Source: Paradevosia shaoguanensis (GTDB lineage Bacteria; Pseudomonadota; Alphaproteobacteria; Rhizobiales; Devosiaceae). Taken from it: 64,000 bases of DNA. Positions 32,069 through 41,861 of the stretch are shown here, piece after piece. Both the position numbers and the translations under genes were made by a program. The notes beneath the pieces are model-generated. The model did no database searches, was not told the DNA's origin, and saw only the letters and a list, made by a program, of their open reading frames with translations. The stretch is taken from assembly GCF_016801025.1 (NCBI RefSeq), contig NZ_CP068983.1:1116001-1180000 (forward strand), written 5' to 3'. The first letter of the stretch is position 1. Every line of letters begins with the position of its first letter.

Positions 32069-33109
32069 ATGCAAGTCTCTCTCGTCAAAGCACTGGCGCT
32101 GGCCGTTTCCGCGGCCACGATGATGTCTGCTGCGCCGGCCATGGCGCAGACCAAGACCCTGACCATTTCCTGGTGGGGCTTCAATGGCGAAAAGCTCGAG
32201 CAGTACCTGCTCGCTCCCTTCCGCGAGCAGTGCGGCTGCCAGATCCAGTTCGAGACTGGCAACAATGGCGAGCGCCTGAACAAGCTCCAGATCCGTGGTG
32301 GCGCGGGCGTGGACGTGGCCTATTTCTCGGACAGCTTCTCCCAGCAGGGTATCGAAGCCGGCCTCTTCCAGAAGTTCGATGCCTCCAAGGTTCCGAACCT
32401 GGCCAATGTCTATGACCTCGCGCGGGACCCGCAGAGCGGCTACGGCCCGGCCTATACGCTTGGTCGTGTCGGCGTCGTCTACGACACCGCCAAGGTCAAG
32501 ACCCCGATCACCTCGTGGAACGACCTGTGGCGCGAAGACCTCGCCAAGTCGCTCTCGCTGCCGGGCATCACCACCACGGCTGGCCCGATGATGGTCATGA
32601 AGGCCGGCGAGCACCAGGGCGTGGACGCCTTCACCGACAGCGACGGCGCCTTTGCCGGCATCGAGGCGCTGAAGCCCAACGTGGTCAAGAACTACAACAC
32701 GGGCTCGGAGATGATTAACCTCTTCTCGACGGGCGAAATCACCGCCGCCGTGGCGCAGGACTTCACCCTCGCCCAGATCAAGGCCGCCGTGCCGACCGTC
32801 GAGTGGGCGGACCTCAAGGAAGGCGCGATCGCGACCGTCAACACGGTCAACATCCCCGCGGGCGCTGCCGAGCCGGAACTCGCCTACCAGTTCATCAACT
32901 TCCTGCTCTCGCCGGAAATCCAGCAGAAGCTCGCCGAGGAAGGCGTGGACGCCCCGGTCAACAAGGACGTCAAGCTTACGCCCGAGCAGGCTGCCCTCTG
33001 GACCTATGGCGATGACGTGATCAAGAGCCTCCAGACGGTTGACTATGCCAAGATGAATGCGGCAAAGCCGGGCTGGATCGATCGCTGGAACGAAATCTTC
33101 GGCCAGTAA
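32069..33109 (+). CDS. ABC transporter substrate-binding protein (spermidine/putrescine type, PotD-like)
   Basis: 346 residues from ATG 32069, preceded by AAGGAAC; an in-frame ATG at 32051 has no ribosome site. The signal peptide is MQVSLVKALALAVSAATMMS ending in PAMAQ. The mature protein shows SWWGFNGEKLEQ, NNGERLNKLQIRGG and a late YQFINFLLSPEIQQKLAEEG, typical of polyamine-type binding proteins. The downstream permease, ATPase and purine-degrading enzymes suggest the ligand may be a nucleoside or related compound instead of a polyamine (inference). Confidence 0.85.
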   Translation: MQVSLVKALALAVSAATMMSAAPAMAQTKTLTISWWGFNGEKLEQYLLAPFREQCGCQIQFETGNNGERLNKLQIRGGAGVDVAYFSDSFSQQGIEAGLFQKFDASKVPNLANVYDLARDPQSGYGPAYTLGRVGVVYDTAKVKTPITSWNDLWREDLAKSLSLPGITTTAGPMMVMKAGEHQGVDAFTDSDGAFAGIEALKPNVVKNYNTGSEMINLFSTGEITAAVAQDFTLAQIKAAVPTVEWADLKEGAIATVNTVNIPAGAAEPELAYQFINFLLSPEIQQKLAEEGVDAPVNKDVKLTPEQAALWTYGDDVIKSLQTVDYAKMNAAKPGWIDRWNEIFGQ

Positions 33110-33121
33110 GACCAACCTTCT

Positions 33122-33156
33122 CGCGAGGCGGCCCGGCCGCCTCGCGTCCTTTTCCC
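33122..33156 (+). terminator. stem-loop between binding-protein and permease genes
   Basis: CGCGAGGCGGC (33122-33132) pairs perfectly over 11 bp with GCCGCCTCGCG (33136-33146) around a 3-base loop, followed by TCCTTTTCC. It is likely a partial terminator that keeps the binding protein in excess of the permease. Confidence 0.65.
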
Positions 33157-33195
33157 GGCCAGCGGCGCCGGACTAACGACCAAGGGCTCGAACCC

Positions 33196-34020
33196 ATGAA
33201 ACGCTTTGCCGGCTGGATCCTGGCATCACCCGCGACATTGCTCGTCGTGCTGTTCCTGGTGCTGCCCGTGGCGGCGACCATCGTGACCACCTTCACCACG
33301 CCCAACGGGCCCTTCGCCACCTACCAGGCGTTCTTCAACAGCGGCCTGCGCCGCACCGTGCTGTTCCGCACGATCTGGATTTCGCTGGCGGTGACGCTGA
33401 TCTCGCTGGCCATCGGCTTCGTCGCCGCCTTCGTCATCAGCCGCGCACCGGGTTGGGCCAAGTCCATCCTCATCATTGCCGCAGTCTTCCCGCTGCTCAC
33501 CGGCGTCGTCGTGCGTTCGTTCGCCTGGCTCATAATCCTGGGCAAGAACGGTATCCTCAACGGCTTCCTGCAGTCGATCGGCATGATCAGCGAACCGCTT
33601 TCGATGCTCTACACGCCCGGGGCCGTCATCGTTGCCATGGTCTATCTCTTCACCCCACTCATGATCCTGACGCTGGTGGGCGTGCTCGAATCCATTCCCG
33701 ATGACCTCATCCAGGCCTCGTCCTCACTCGGCGCCAAGCCGGGCGCGACCTTCGGTCAGGTCATCCTGCCGCTCTCAGTCCCCGGCCTGATCGTGGGCGC
33801 CGTGCTCGTCTTCACCGGCAGCTTCACGTCATACGCCACGCCCCAACTCCTCGGCGGCGAGAGCGTCATGATGATGGGCACGCTCATGTATCAGCAGGCC
33901 ATGGTCGTCTTCGACTGGGTCAGCGCCTCCACCATCGCCGCCGTCATGGTGGTCATCACCATCGCCATCGTGCTGCTGATGACCCGCGTCGCGCGCCGCC
34001 TCAACCCCATGGCCGTCTGA
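33196..34020 (+). CDS. ABC transporter permease (PotB-like)
   Basis: 274 residues with six predicted membrane segments. The EAA motif region is DDLIQASSSLGAKPGATFGQVILPLSVPGL, as in polyamine permeases. Its stop overlaps the next start (TGATG, 34018-34022). Confidence 0.87.
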   Translation: MKRFAGWILASPATLLVVLFLVLPVAATIVTTFTTPNGPFATYQAFFNSGLRRTVLFRTIWISLAVTLISLAIGFVAAFVISRAPGWAKSILIIAAVFPLLTGVVVRSFAWLIILGKNGILNGFLQSIGMISEPLSMLYTPGAVIVAMVYLFTPLMILTLVGVLESIPDDLIQASSSLGAKPGATFGQVILPLSVPGLIVGAVLVFTGSFTSYATPQLLGGESVMMMGTLMYQQAMVVFDWVSASTIAAVMVVITIAIVLLMTRVARRLNPMAV

Positions 34021-34808
34021 TGACCCAGAAGCTCCACCCGGCCCTCATCGCCTTCACCGCCCTGGTCTTCGTGTTCCTGGTCGGCCCGCTCGTGATCATC
34101 GTGGGCTCGGCCATTTCCGACACCACGTATCTCACCTTCCCGCCGCAAGGTTTCTCGTTCCGCTGGTTCGAGAACATCTTCCAGATCGATGCCTTCCGGC
34201 GCACGATCATGACGAGCCTGCAGATCGGGTTCCTGGCGACCTTCATTGCGCTCCTCATCGGCGTTCCTGCCGCCTATGCGCTCAACCGCCACCGCATCCA
34301 GCTTCCCGGCTGGCTCTCGACGCTCTTCGTGCTGCCGGTGCTGGTGCCCGAGCTGGTGCTCGGCTTCTCGCTCCTCAAGAGCATTGCGACCCAGCTCCAT
34401 GCGCCGATCTTCATCTCGCTGGTCCTCGGCCACTCGTTGCTGGTGCTGCCCTATGTGGTGCGCGTCATCAGCGCCTCGCTCGCCTCGTTCGACTTCTCCA
34501 TCGAGGAAGCGGCAGTGAGCCTGGGATCGTCCCCGCTCAAGACCTTCTTCACGATCCTGCTTCCCAACGTCCGTTCCGGTGTGATCGCGGCCTTCATCCT
34601 GGCCTTCATTACCTCGATCAACGACGTTTCGATCTCGATCTTCCTCACCGGGCCGGGTATTTCGACCCTGCCCATCCAGCTCCTCGCCCATATGGAGCAG
34701 TTCTTCGATCCGACCGTGGCGTCGGTTTCGGTGCTGCTCATGGTGCTCACCGTCGCCGTCATGGCGATCGTCGAACGCACCCTGGGCCTGACCTTCCTTG
34801 CCAAATAG
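34020..34808 (+). CDS. ABC transporter permease (PotC-like)
   Basis: 262 residues with six membrane segments. The EAA loop is FSIEEAAVSLGSSPLKTFFT followed by ILLPNVRSGVIAAF. It completes the transmembrane heterodimer with the PotB-like protein and is translationally coupled to it. Confidence 0.87.
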   Translation: MTQKLHPALIAFTALVFVFLVGPLVIIVGSAISDTTYLTFPPQGFSFRWFENIFQIDAFRRTIMTSLQIGFLATFIALLIGVPAAYALNRHRIQLPGWLSTLFVLPVLVPELVLGFSLLKSIATQLHAPIFISLVLGHSLLVLPYVVRVISASLASFDFSIEEAAVSLGSSPLKTFFTILLPNVRSGVIAAFILAFITSINDVSISIFLTGPGISTLPIQLLAHMEQFFDPTVASVSVLLMVLTVAVMAIVERTLGLTFLAK

Positions 34809-34817
34809 AGCCGCCCC

Positions 34818-35879
34818 GTGACCAAAGCCCTCTCCATCAAGTCGATCACCGCCCATTACGGCACGACGAAGGTACTCGAGGACCTCTCGCTCGAAGTGGC
34901 CGAAGGCGAGCTCGTTTCTCTGCTCGGCGCCAGCGGTTGCGGCAAGACCACGACGCTGCGCCTCGTCGCCGGCTTCCTCGAACCCACCTCGGGCAAGATC
35001 GAACTCGGCGGCCGTGACCTCACGCGCCTTCCGGCTCACAAGCGCGATATCGGCCTCGTCTTCCAGAACTACGCGCTCTTCCCGCATATGAGCGTTGCCG
35101 ACAATGTCGGCTATGGCCTGAAGCAACGCGGCATTTCCGGCGACGCGAAGACGAAGCGCGTCAACGCCATGCTCGAACGCGTCGGCCTCGCCCATCTCGC
35201 CGACCGCCTGCCCGGCGCTCTTTCCGGCGGCCAGAAGCAGCGCGTGGCTTTGGCCCGCGCCCTCGTCATCGAGCCACCGCTGTTGATGTTCGATGAGCCG
35301 CTTTCCAACCTCGATGCCAAGCTGCGCGTCGACATGCGCGTCGAAATCCGCCAGCTCCAGCGCGCCAACGGCACCACCTCGGTCTATGTGACCCACGATC
35401 AGGAAGAGGCGTTCTCGATCTCCGATCGCGTCGCCATCATGAATGCCGGCCGCATCATGCAGCTCGACACGCCCGAAACGCTCTACCAGCGCCCGGCCAA
35501 TGCCTTCGTCGCCCGCTTCGTCGGCTTCGAAAACCTCGTGCCCATGACCGTTGCCGCCCGCGACGGCGCCCGCGTCACCGCCCGTGCCGAAGGCGGCGCC
35601 ACGTTGACGCTCTCCCAGGACGTGTTCGGCGCCATCCCCGACAGCTTCGTGCTCGCCACGCGCGCCGATGGCCTCGCCGTCACCGACGATTCCAATGCCG
35701 AAGGCATTCCGGCGACGCTGGGGCTGCGCACCTATCTCGGCCGCGCCTATCAGTATCAGAGCGAAACGCCGGCCGGCACGCTCATCGCCAACGGCCCGCT
35801 GACGCGGCCTTTCGAGCCGGGAACACCCGCAAAGCTCGTGCCGGTGGCCGAGCAATGCACGATCCTCAAGCCCGAATGA
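34818..35879 (+). CDS. ABC transporter ATP-binding protein (PotA-like)
   Basis: 353 residues starting at GTG 34818. Walker A is GASGCGKTTTLRLVAG, the signature LSGGQKQRVALARAL, Walker B LLMFDEPLSNLDAKLR and H-loop VYVTHDQEEAFS. The C-terminal ~110 residues form a TOBE-like regulatory domain, as in PotA/MalK. The last codons overlap the amidohydrolase start as ATGA (35876-35879), which joins transport and catabolism in one operon. Confidence 0.88.
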   Translation: MTKALSIKSITAHYGTTKVLEDLSLEVAEGELVSLLGASGCGKTTTLRLVAGFLEPTSGKIELGGRDLTRLPAHKRDIGLVFQNYALFPHMSVADNVGYGLKQRGISGDAKTKRVNAMLERVGLAHLADRLPGALSGGQKQRVALARALVIEPPLLMFDEPLSNLDAKLRVDMRVEIRQLQRANGTTSVYVTHDQEEAFSISDRVAIMNAGRIMQLDTPETLYQRPANAFVARFVGFENLVPMTVAARDGARVTARAEGGATLTLSQDVFGAIPDSFVLATRADGLAVTDDSNAEGIPATLGLRTYLGRAYQYQSETPAGTLIANGPLTRPFEPGTPAKLVPVAEQCTILKPE

Positions 35880-37198
35880 CCATTCTCTTCACCAATGCCT
35901 GGCTGCTGACGCTCGATGACGCCATGACGGCGCACGAGCGTGGCTGGCTCCAGGTCGATGGCACCACCATCACCGCCCTCGGCTCCGGCGCGCCGCCGGT
36001 CATTCCCGGCGCCGAGATCGTCGATTGCGATGGCGATTTCGTCATGCCCGGCATGGTCAACACCCATTGCCATATGGGCATGTCTGTCTTCCGCGGCCTC
36101 GGCGAAGACGTCGACGACCGCCTCTATCGCTATATCCTGCCGCTCGAACGCAAGTTCGTGTCGCCCGAAATGGTGCGCGCCGGCTCGGCGCTCTCGGCCC
36201 TTGAAATGATCCAGGGCGGCGTCACCACCGTCGCCGACATGTATTACTTCGAAACCGAAGTGGGCCGCGTCTGCGACGAGGCTGGCTTGCGCGCCATCGT
36301 CGGCCAGACCCTCGCCGATTTCGATCCCCCCGACCACAAGACCTTCGACGAAGGTTTCGCTCGCGTCGAAGACCTCGTTGCCGAGTTCGGCAATCATCCG
36401 CTTGTCACGCCCTCCATCGCCCCGCACGCGCCCTATTCCACCGGCCGCGAGGTCATGGCGCGTATCGCCCAATGGTCCGCCGATCATCCTGCCGTACCCG
36501 TCCAGATGCATCTGGCCGAAAGCACGCTGGAGGTGAACTGGGCGCAGGAGAATTACGGCAAGTCCACCGTCGCGGTGAGCGCCGAATCCGGCCTGTTGAA
36601 GCCCAACCTCATTTGCGCGCACTGCCTGCAGCTCGACGATGCCGACATCACCATGATGAGCGAGCATCAGGTGTGCGTCGCCACCAATCCGCGCTCCAAC
36701 GGCAAGGCCGGTCGCGGCATCGCCCCGGTCGAAAAGCTTCTCAATGCCGGGCTGCCTGTCGGCATCGGCAGCGATGGCGCTATGAGCGGCAACACGCTCG
36801 ATCTCTTCAGCCAGTTCGCGCCCGTCTCTATGTTCGCCAAGCTCCTTGCCGGCTCGCGCAAGCCTTTGCCGGCAGCGCAGGTGGTGCGGATGGCCACCAT
36901 CGATGGTGCGCGGGTGCTGAGCCTCAATCTCAAGACCGGCTCGCTCGAGCCGGGCAAGCAGGCCGATATCATCCGCATCAGCCTCGACGCCTCGCGCCTC
37001 CATCCGATCTACGATCCCTATTCGGCGCTGATCTTCGCCACCATGCCGTCCGACGTGACCCATTCCATGGTCGCCGGCCGCTGGCTCATGCGCGACCGCA
37101 AGGTCGAGACGCTCGATCCGAAGAAGGCCCTGCGCGACGCGCTCCAGGTCGCCGAGAGCTTCAAGGCCGAAATGCGGGCCATAGACCAGAACCGATGA
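35876..37198 (+). CDS. amidohydrolase family deaminase (TrzA/MTA-SAH deaminase-like)
   Basis: 440 residues from ATG 35876, overlapping the ATPase stop. Metal ligands of the amidohydrolase TIM barrel are visible: NTHCHMG (HxH, about 61-65), QMHLAES, CAHCLQ and the catalytic GSDGAMSGN. This is subtype III, which deaminates heterocycles such as guanine, 8-oxoguanine, methylthioadenosine or S-adenosylhomocysteine. The adenine deaminase and nucleoside hydrolase in the same operon favour a purine substrate. The stop overlaps the dipeptidase start (ATGA, 37195-37198). Confidence 0.83.
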   Translation: MTILFTNAWLLTLDDAMTAHERGWLQVDGTTITALGSGAPPVIPGAEIVDCDGDFVMPGMVNTHCHMGMSVFRGLGEDVDDRLYRYILPLERKFVSPEMVRAGSALSALEMIQGGVTTVADMYYFETEVGRVCDEAGLRAIVGQTLADFDPPDHKTFDEGFARVEDLVAEFGNHPLVTPSIAPHAPYSTGREVMARIAQWSADHPAVPVQMHLAESTLEVNWAQENYGKSTVAVSAESGLLKPNLICAHCLQLDDADITMMSEHQVCVATNPRSNGKAGRGIAPVEKLLNAGLPVGIGSDGAMSGNTLDLFSQFAPVSMFAKLLAGSRKPLPAAQVVRMATIDGARVLSLNLKTGSLEPGKQADIIRISLDASRLHPIYDPYSALIFATMPSDVTHSMVAGRWLMRDRKVETLDPKKALRDALQVAESFKAEMRAIDQNR

Positions 37199-38577
37199 CC
37201 AAACTCGACGACATCCTCGCTTACGCCGACGCCCAGCTCGACCAGAGCCTCGGGCGCCTGTTCGAACTCATCCGCATTCCCTCGGTCTCGACCGAGCCCG
37301 AATATGCCGCCGACTGCCGGCGCGCTGCCGAATGGCTGGCCGCCCAGCTCGACGAAATCGGCATGGAAGCCTCGGTTCGTCCGGCGCAGGGGCACCCGAT
37401 GGTCGTTGGCCACGGCCCCGCGGTGCCGGGACCGCATGTGCTGTTTTATGGGCACTACGACGTCCAGCCGGTCGATCCGCTCAACCTCTGGAACACGCCG
37501 CCCTTCGAGCCATCGCTTGCCCCGCAGCCGGATGGCGAGACCTATATCCTCGGCCGCGGCGCTTCCGACGACAAAGGCCAGCTCCTGACCTTCATCGAGG
37601 CCTGCCGCGCCTGGAAAGCCGTCACCGGCTCGCTGCCCATCCGTGTCTCCATGGTCTTCGAAGGCGAAGAGGAGGCTGGCTCGCCCTCGCTCGGGCCTTT
37701 CCTCGAGGCCAATGCCGAGGACCTGAAGGCCGACACCATCCTCGTCTGCGACACCGATATGTGGGATCGCGAGACCCCCGCCATCACCACGATGTGGCGC
37801 GGCTTCGTCTCCGAGGAGTTCGAGGTCACCACCGCCGACCGCGACCTCCATTCCGGCATGTTCGGCAGCGCTGCCCGCAATGCCGTCCAACTCATCGGCA
37901 CCATTATCGGCAAGCTGCGCAATGACGACGGCAGCGTCGCCATTCCCGGCTTCTATGACGGCGTCATCGAGCTCCCCGAGGCAAACCGCAGGGAATGGGA
38001 ACGCCTGCCCTTCGACCCCGGAAAATTCCTCGGCGATGTCGGTCTTTCGATCCCCGCGGGCGAAGCCGACCGTTCGGTGCTGGAGCAGGTCTGGGCTCGC
38101 CCGACCGCCGAGGTCCATGGCGTCTGGGGCGGCTATGCCGGCGACGGTTTCAAGACCGTCATCCCCGCCAAGGCCGGCGCCAAGATTTCCTTCCGGCTCG
38201 TCGCCGGCCAGGACCCCGAGCGCATCCGCCAGATCTTCCGCGATTTCGTGACCGCGCTCATCCCCGCCGATTGCAGCGTGACGTTCAAGTCCTATGCCGC
38301 GGCCGGGGCGCAAACCATGCCGCTCGACGGCAAGCTGCTCAACAAGGCGCGCACAGCACTCACCGAGGAATGGCAGCGAGAGACAGCGCTTGCCGGCACC
38401 GGCGGCTCCATTCCGATCCTCGGCGAATTCAAGCAGCGGCTCGGCATGGACAGCTTGCTCATCGGCTTCGCCCGGTTTGATAATCGCATCCATAGCCCGA
38501 ACGAGAAATACGACCTTTCGAGTTTTCACAAAGGCATCCGATCCTGGGTGCGCATCCTTCACGCCTTTTCGGAGTAA
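37195..38577 (+). CDS. M20-family metallopeptidase (dipeptidase)
   Basis: 460 residues from ATG 37195. The di-zinc site is spelled out: LFYGHYDVQPVDP (His/Asp), GRGASDDKGQ, FEGEEEAGSPS (catalytic Glu pair) and a late HSPNEKY. The lid domain begins near FVSEEFEVTTADRDLHSGMFG. Members cleave dipeptides or N-acyl/carbamoyl amino acids. Its role in an otherwise purine-directed operon is unclear; it may hydrolyse a ring-opened amide or peptide conjugate. Confidence 0.85.
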   Translation: MTKLDDILAYADAQLDQSLGRLFELIRIPSVSTEPEYAADCRRAAEWLAAQLDEIGMEASVRPAQGHPMVVGHGPAVPGPHVLFYGHYDVQPVDPLNLWNTPPFEPSLAPQPDGETYILGRGASDDKGQLLTFIEACRAWKAVTGSLPIRVSMVFEGEEEAGSPSLGPFLEANAEDLKADTILVCDTDMWDRETPAITTMWRGFVSEEFEVTTADRDLHSGMFGSAARNAVQLIGTIIGKLRNDDGSVAIPGFYDGVIELPEANRREWERLPFDPGKFLGDVGLSIPAGEADRSVLEQVWARPTAEVHGVWGGYAGDGFKTVIPAKAGAKISFRLVAGQDPERIRQIFRDFVTALIPADCSVTFKSYAAAGAQTMPLDGKLLNKARTALTEEWQRETALAGTGGSIPILGEFKQRLGMDSLLIGFARFDNRIHSPNEKYDLSSFHKGIRSWVRILHAFSE

Positions 38578-38583
38578 ACGCCC

Positions 38584-40383
38584 ATGGCCATCACGCGCTT
38601 TTCGGTTAGCCCGCTCCACACGCAGATCACGACGCTCGCCGCGGTGGCCGGGGGCCGTGCTCCGGCGGACCTCGTCATCACCGGTGCCCGCGTGCTTTCG
38701 ACCTATTCGGAGCGCATTGCCGACGGCAAGGAAATCTGGGTTTCCGGCGGACGGATTGCGGCGATCAAGCCGGCTGGGGCTTACAGGTCCGCGCCGATGC
38801 CCAAGGCCATCTACGACGCCAGAGGCGGCATCATCGCGCCGGGTTTGGTCGATCCGCACATCCACATCGAAAGCTCGATGGTGACGGCCTGCGCCTATGC
38901 CGAGGCGGCGCTGCTCAACGGCACCACCACCATCTTCTGCGACAGCCACGAGATCGGCAACGTCATGGATGTCGCCGGGGTCGAGGCCATGCTGGAGGAC
39001 GCGCGGCTCGCTCCGCTCTCGATCTTCCTCACCGTCCCCTCGACCGTTCCTGCCACCTCGCCTGAGTTGGAGACCGCCGGCGGCGACCTGACGCCCGAGA
39101 AGATCGGCGCGCTTTTCGACAAGTGGCCGGAAGCCGTAGCGCTGGGCGAGAAGATGGATTTCGTGCCCGTCGCCATGGGCGATCCGCGCAGCCACGCCAT
39201 CATTGCCGAGGCCCTCAAGCGCGGCCGCCCGGTGTCAGGCCACATTTATGGCCGCGAATTCGTCGCGCCCTACGCGGCCGCCGGCGTCACCGACACGCAC
39301 GAGGCCATCGACCGCGAAATCTCCAACGACTTCATCGATGCCGGCATCTGGGTGTTCCTGCGCGGCGGCAATCCGGCGACGCCGTGGAACTCGATCGTTG
39401 AGGCCATCAAGCCGATCACCGAGCTTGGCGCCAGCCACAAGCGCTTCTGCGTGTGCACCGACGACCGCGACGCAGACGATCTCTTGAATTTCGGCCTCGA
39501 CTGGGTGGTGCGCGAAGCCATTCGCTGCGGCGTCAGCCCCGAGCAGGCCTGGTCGATGGGCTCGCTCCACGGCGCCACCCGCTTCGGCATGAGCGACGAG
39601 ATCGGCGGCCTTGGCGGCGGACGCCGGGCTGACCTCGTCCTGCTCGATGATGACCTGAAGCCCCGCAGCACCTGGTATGGCGGGCAGTTGATGGTCGAGG
39701 ATCGCAAGGTGACGCCGCTGCTCGATGAGACGCTTGAGCAACGCTACGTCTATCCCAAGGCAGCCTACAACACCGTACACCTGCCCAAGGATCGAAAACT
39801 CGTTCCCGAGCTGCCGAGTGGCGCGGTTACGGCCAATGCCATCGGCATCGAGATGCCGGGCATCACCCTGCCCCACCGCAAGATCGAGATCGCGCCGGCC
39901 AATGACTGGGCGACGATCCTCGAGCGCGACAACCTCTCCTTCGTCACCGTCATCGAGCGGCACGGCAAGAGCCATGGCGGCATCGCCCACGGGCTCCTCC
40001 ACGACTTCCGCATCAGGAACGGCGCGGTGGGATCGAGCGTGGGTCATGACAGCCACAACATCATCCTGTCCGGCACCAACGAGGCCGACATGGAACTGGC
40101 GCTCAAGACTATCGAGGAGAACAATGGCGGCGTGGTCGTGGTTGAAGACGGCAAGGTCCTCGCCTTCGTCGCCCTGCCGATCGCTGGCCTCCTCTCGGAC
40201 AAGCGCGTCTTCGAGGTGGCGGCCGAGAACCAAGCCCTCAAGCAGGCTTGGCAGCAGGTGGGTTGTTCGATCCCCTATATGGGCTTCAACCTCATCCCGC
40301 TCTCGGTGATCCCGGAAATCCGCATCACCGACAAGGGGTTGGTGAAGGTCCCCGAGATGGTGCTGGCGCCGCTCTATGACTAA
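38584..40383 (+). CDS. ade: adenine deaminase
   Basis: 599 residues, the usual length for the bacterial Ade family. The N-terminal amidohydrolase barrel has [29 protein letters not shown] and [12 protein letters not shown]; the C-terminal domain has [16 protein letters not shown] and [14 protein letters not shown], both diagnostic for adenine deaminase. It converts adenine to hypoxanthine and ammonia with Mn/Fe. It lies six bases after the dipeptidase stop and overlaps the nucleoside hydrolase gene by 8 bases, so nucleoside cleavage and adenine deamination are coupled. Confidence 0.92.
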   Translation: MAITRFSVSPLHTQITTLAAVAGGRAPADLVITGARVLSTYSERIADGKEIWVSGGRIAAIKPAGAYRSAPMPKAIYDARGGIIAPGLVDPHIHIESSMVTACAYAEAALLNGTTTIFCDSHEIGNVMDVAGVEAMLEDARLAPLSIFLTVPSTVPATSPELETAGGDLTPEKIGALFDKWPEAVALGEKMDFVPVAMGDPRSHAIIAEALKRGRPVSGHIYGREFVAPYAAAGVTDTHEAIDREISNDFIDAGIWVFLRGGNPATPWNSIVEAIKPITELGASHKRFCVCTDDRDADDLLNFGLDWVVREAIRCGVSPEQAWSMGSLHGATRFGMSDEIGGLGGGRRADLVLLDDDLKPRSTWYGGQLMVEDRKVTPLLDETLEQRYVYPKAAYNTVHLPKDRKLVPELPSGAVTANAIGIEMPGITLPHRKIEIAPANDWATILERDNLSFVTVIERHGKSHGGIAHGLLHDFRIRNGAVGSSVGHDSHNIILSGTNEADMELALKTIEENNGGVVVVEDGKVLAFVALPIAGLLSDKRVFEVAAENQALKQAWQQVGCSIPYMGFNLIPLSVIPEIRITDKGLVKVPEMVLAPLYD

Positions 40384-41266
40384 GCCCGTTATCATCGACA
40401 CCGATCCCGGCCTCGACGATGCGGTCGCGATCCTCTTCGCGCTGACTTCGGGCAAGTTCGATGTCCGCGGCATCACCACGGTTGCGGGGAATCTCGGCAT
40501 AGACGTCACCACGCGCAATGCCGGGCGTTTGCTCGCCCTGCTTGGACGCAGCGACATCCCGGTGGTTTCTGGTGCCACGGCGCCGCTTTCCCGGCCGGGG
40601 ATCGACGAAGCGGCGATCCATGGCGACGATGGCCTTGGCGGGACGACACTGCCCGAGCCCCAGAAGCCGGCGCTCGAGGGCGCTGACGAATGGCTGGAGA
40701 AGACGCTGCTGGCCTTCCCGGACAGGAGCCTCGAAATCCTGGCGCTTGGTCCGTTGACCAATATCGCGCTCCTCATCCAGCGCAATCCCGATGCGGCTCG
40801 TCGCATTGGGCGGATTATTGCCATGGGTGGGGCCGTCGAAGAGAAGGGCAATGTCGGTCCGCGCTCGGAGTTCAACTTTGCCTTCGACCCGGAAGCGGCC
40901 GAGATCGTCTTTGCCTCGGGCATCGACACCACGCTCATCCCGCTGGACGTGACGCGCAAGGTGCGGGCGGATGCCGACTATCTCGCACGCCTGCGCAGCG
41001 GACCGGTCGCGGCGAAGACGGCCGGCGACCTTATCGCCGCCTATTTCCAGGATGGTCGGCAAAGCCGCCCGCTGCACGACCCCTGCGTGATGCTCTATGC
41101 GGCGGCGCCGGAGATCTTCGGCATCGACAGGATCGCGCTCAAGGTGGATTTCACTGACGATCCGGGCGCTCTGGTACGGGCCACCGATGGCATCGACCTC
41201 AAGGTCGCCATGGGTATCGACGCGGATGCGGCCAAGGATGTGCTGGCTGCGGGCCTGATCGGCTGA
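40376..41266 (+). CDS. inosine/purine-preferring nucleoside hydrolase
   Basis: 296 residues. The Ca2+-binding signature [15 protein letters not shown] opens the protein, followed by [22 protein letters not shown] and the [14 protein letters not shown] region; the closing catalytic His is in LHDPCVML. The enzyme releases ribose and a free base from nucleosides. As the last gene of the operon it would supply adenine to the deaminase just upstream. Confidence 0.88.
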   Translation: MTKPVIIDTDPGLDDAVAILFALTSGKFDVRGITTVAGNLGIDVTTRNAGRLLALLGRSDIPVVSGATAPLSRPGIDEAAIHGDDGLGGTTLPEPQKPALEGADEWLEKTLLAFPDRSLEILALGPLTNIALLIQRNPDAARRIGRIIAMGGAVEEKGNVGPRSEFNFAFDPEAAEIVFASGIDTTLIPLDVTRKVRADADYLARLRSGPVAAKTAGDLIAAYFQDGRQSRPLHDPCVMLYAAAPEIFGIDRIALKVDFTDDPGALVRATDGIDLKVAMGIDADAAKDVLAAGLIG

Positions 41267-41290
41267 CGCTTTCCACGGCAGCAGTTTTCG

Positions 41291-41322
41291 CCGCGCGGCC
41301 TCGGGTCGCGCGGTTTTGCTTT
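41291..41322 (+). terminator. rho-independent terminator of the transport/purine operon
   Basis: CCGCGCG (41291-41297) and CGCGCGG (41307-41313) pair, followed by TTTTGCTTT, 25 bases after the nucleoside hydrolase stop. Confidence 0.7.
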
Positions 41323-41668
41323 GGTCGGGCGGGCCCCGAGGCGAAAGTTCGCCTCAATGGGTTAGTCAAAAAAAAACGAGACGCACTTCGCCTCGGGGCA
41401 CCGGGATTTTGAGGACCTGATCATCGCGGCTCCGTTCCGGCAGGCTTGATGGTCGAGCCCCGGATTCGAGCGGCGTCCCATGGACCCATGCGAGGGAGCG
41501 AACCCCGCACGCCCGGCTGTCCCTGTCGCCGCTGGTCGCTCTGCAGTCCGCCCGGTGCGGCAGGGATTTTTGGATGATCTCATGGGTGGGGGGAGAGGGG
41601 ATAAGTTTGCTGGGGCTGGGTGCGGATCGGTTGCCTCCGGGGTGGAGGCTAGCTCCGGGTTGAGGCTA

Positions 41669-41708
41669 CCCCCACCCCTGTCCCCTCCCCGCAAGGGGGA
41701 GGGAGACC
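41669..41708. repeat. repeat family B, half copy
   Basis: CACCCCTGTCCCCTCCCC-GCAA-GGGGGAGGGAGACC forms one inverted arm pair. The copy at 61368-61405 differs at only about two bases. Confidence 0.75.
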
Positions 41709-41736
41709 ACAACTGGCGAACAGTGTTCGGGGCCTT

Positions 41737-41837
41737 CCCCCTCCCTAGCCCTCCCCACAAGGGGGAGGGTGGGTGTCCTTGGCGAGATCAAGCAACAAAC
41801 CCCACCCTCCCCCTTGTGGGGAGGGTAGGGAGGGGGT
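41737..41837. repeat. palindromic intergenic repeat, family B, full copy 2
   Basis: Same double-arm element as 14515-14606: CCCTCCCCACAAGGGGGAGG, a middle with CTTGGCGAGATCAAGC, then ACCCTCCCCCTTGTGGGGAG. Confidence 0.75.
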
Positions 41838-41861
41838 GGGCAAGGGGCGCTGAGTTTGGCC

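Larger units (their letters stand above)
41323..41861. other. intergenic region with palindromic repeats
   Basis: It separates the purine operon from the convergent M20 gene. It contains one half copy (41669-41708) and one full copy (41737-41837) of repeat family B. The rest (41323-41668) shows a run of eight adenines at about 41369 but no credible gene. Confidence 0.6.

Noticed and set aside
31164-32415. C-terminal extension of the frameshifted FAD oxidoreductase up to 32415
   Set aside because: It is caused by the frameshift; the sequence is antisense or out of frame to the NADP-reductase-like and PotD-like genes.
37018-39195. A 725-codon minus-strand open frame
   Set aside because: It lies antisense to the dipeptidase and adenine deaminase genes, whose motifs are unambiguous.
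41395-41600. Possible tRNA remnant (a GATTCGAG T-loop-like string)
   Set aside because: No acceptor stem or anticodon arm can be drawn around it.
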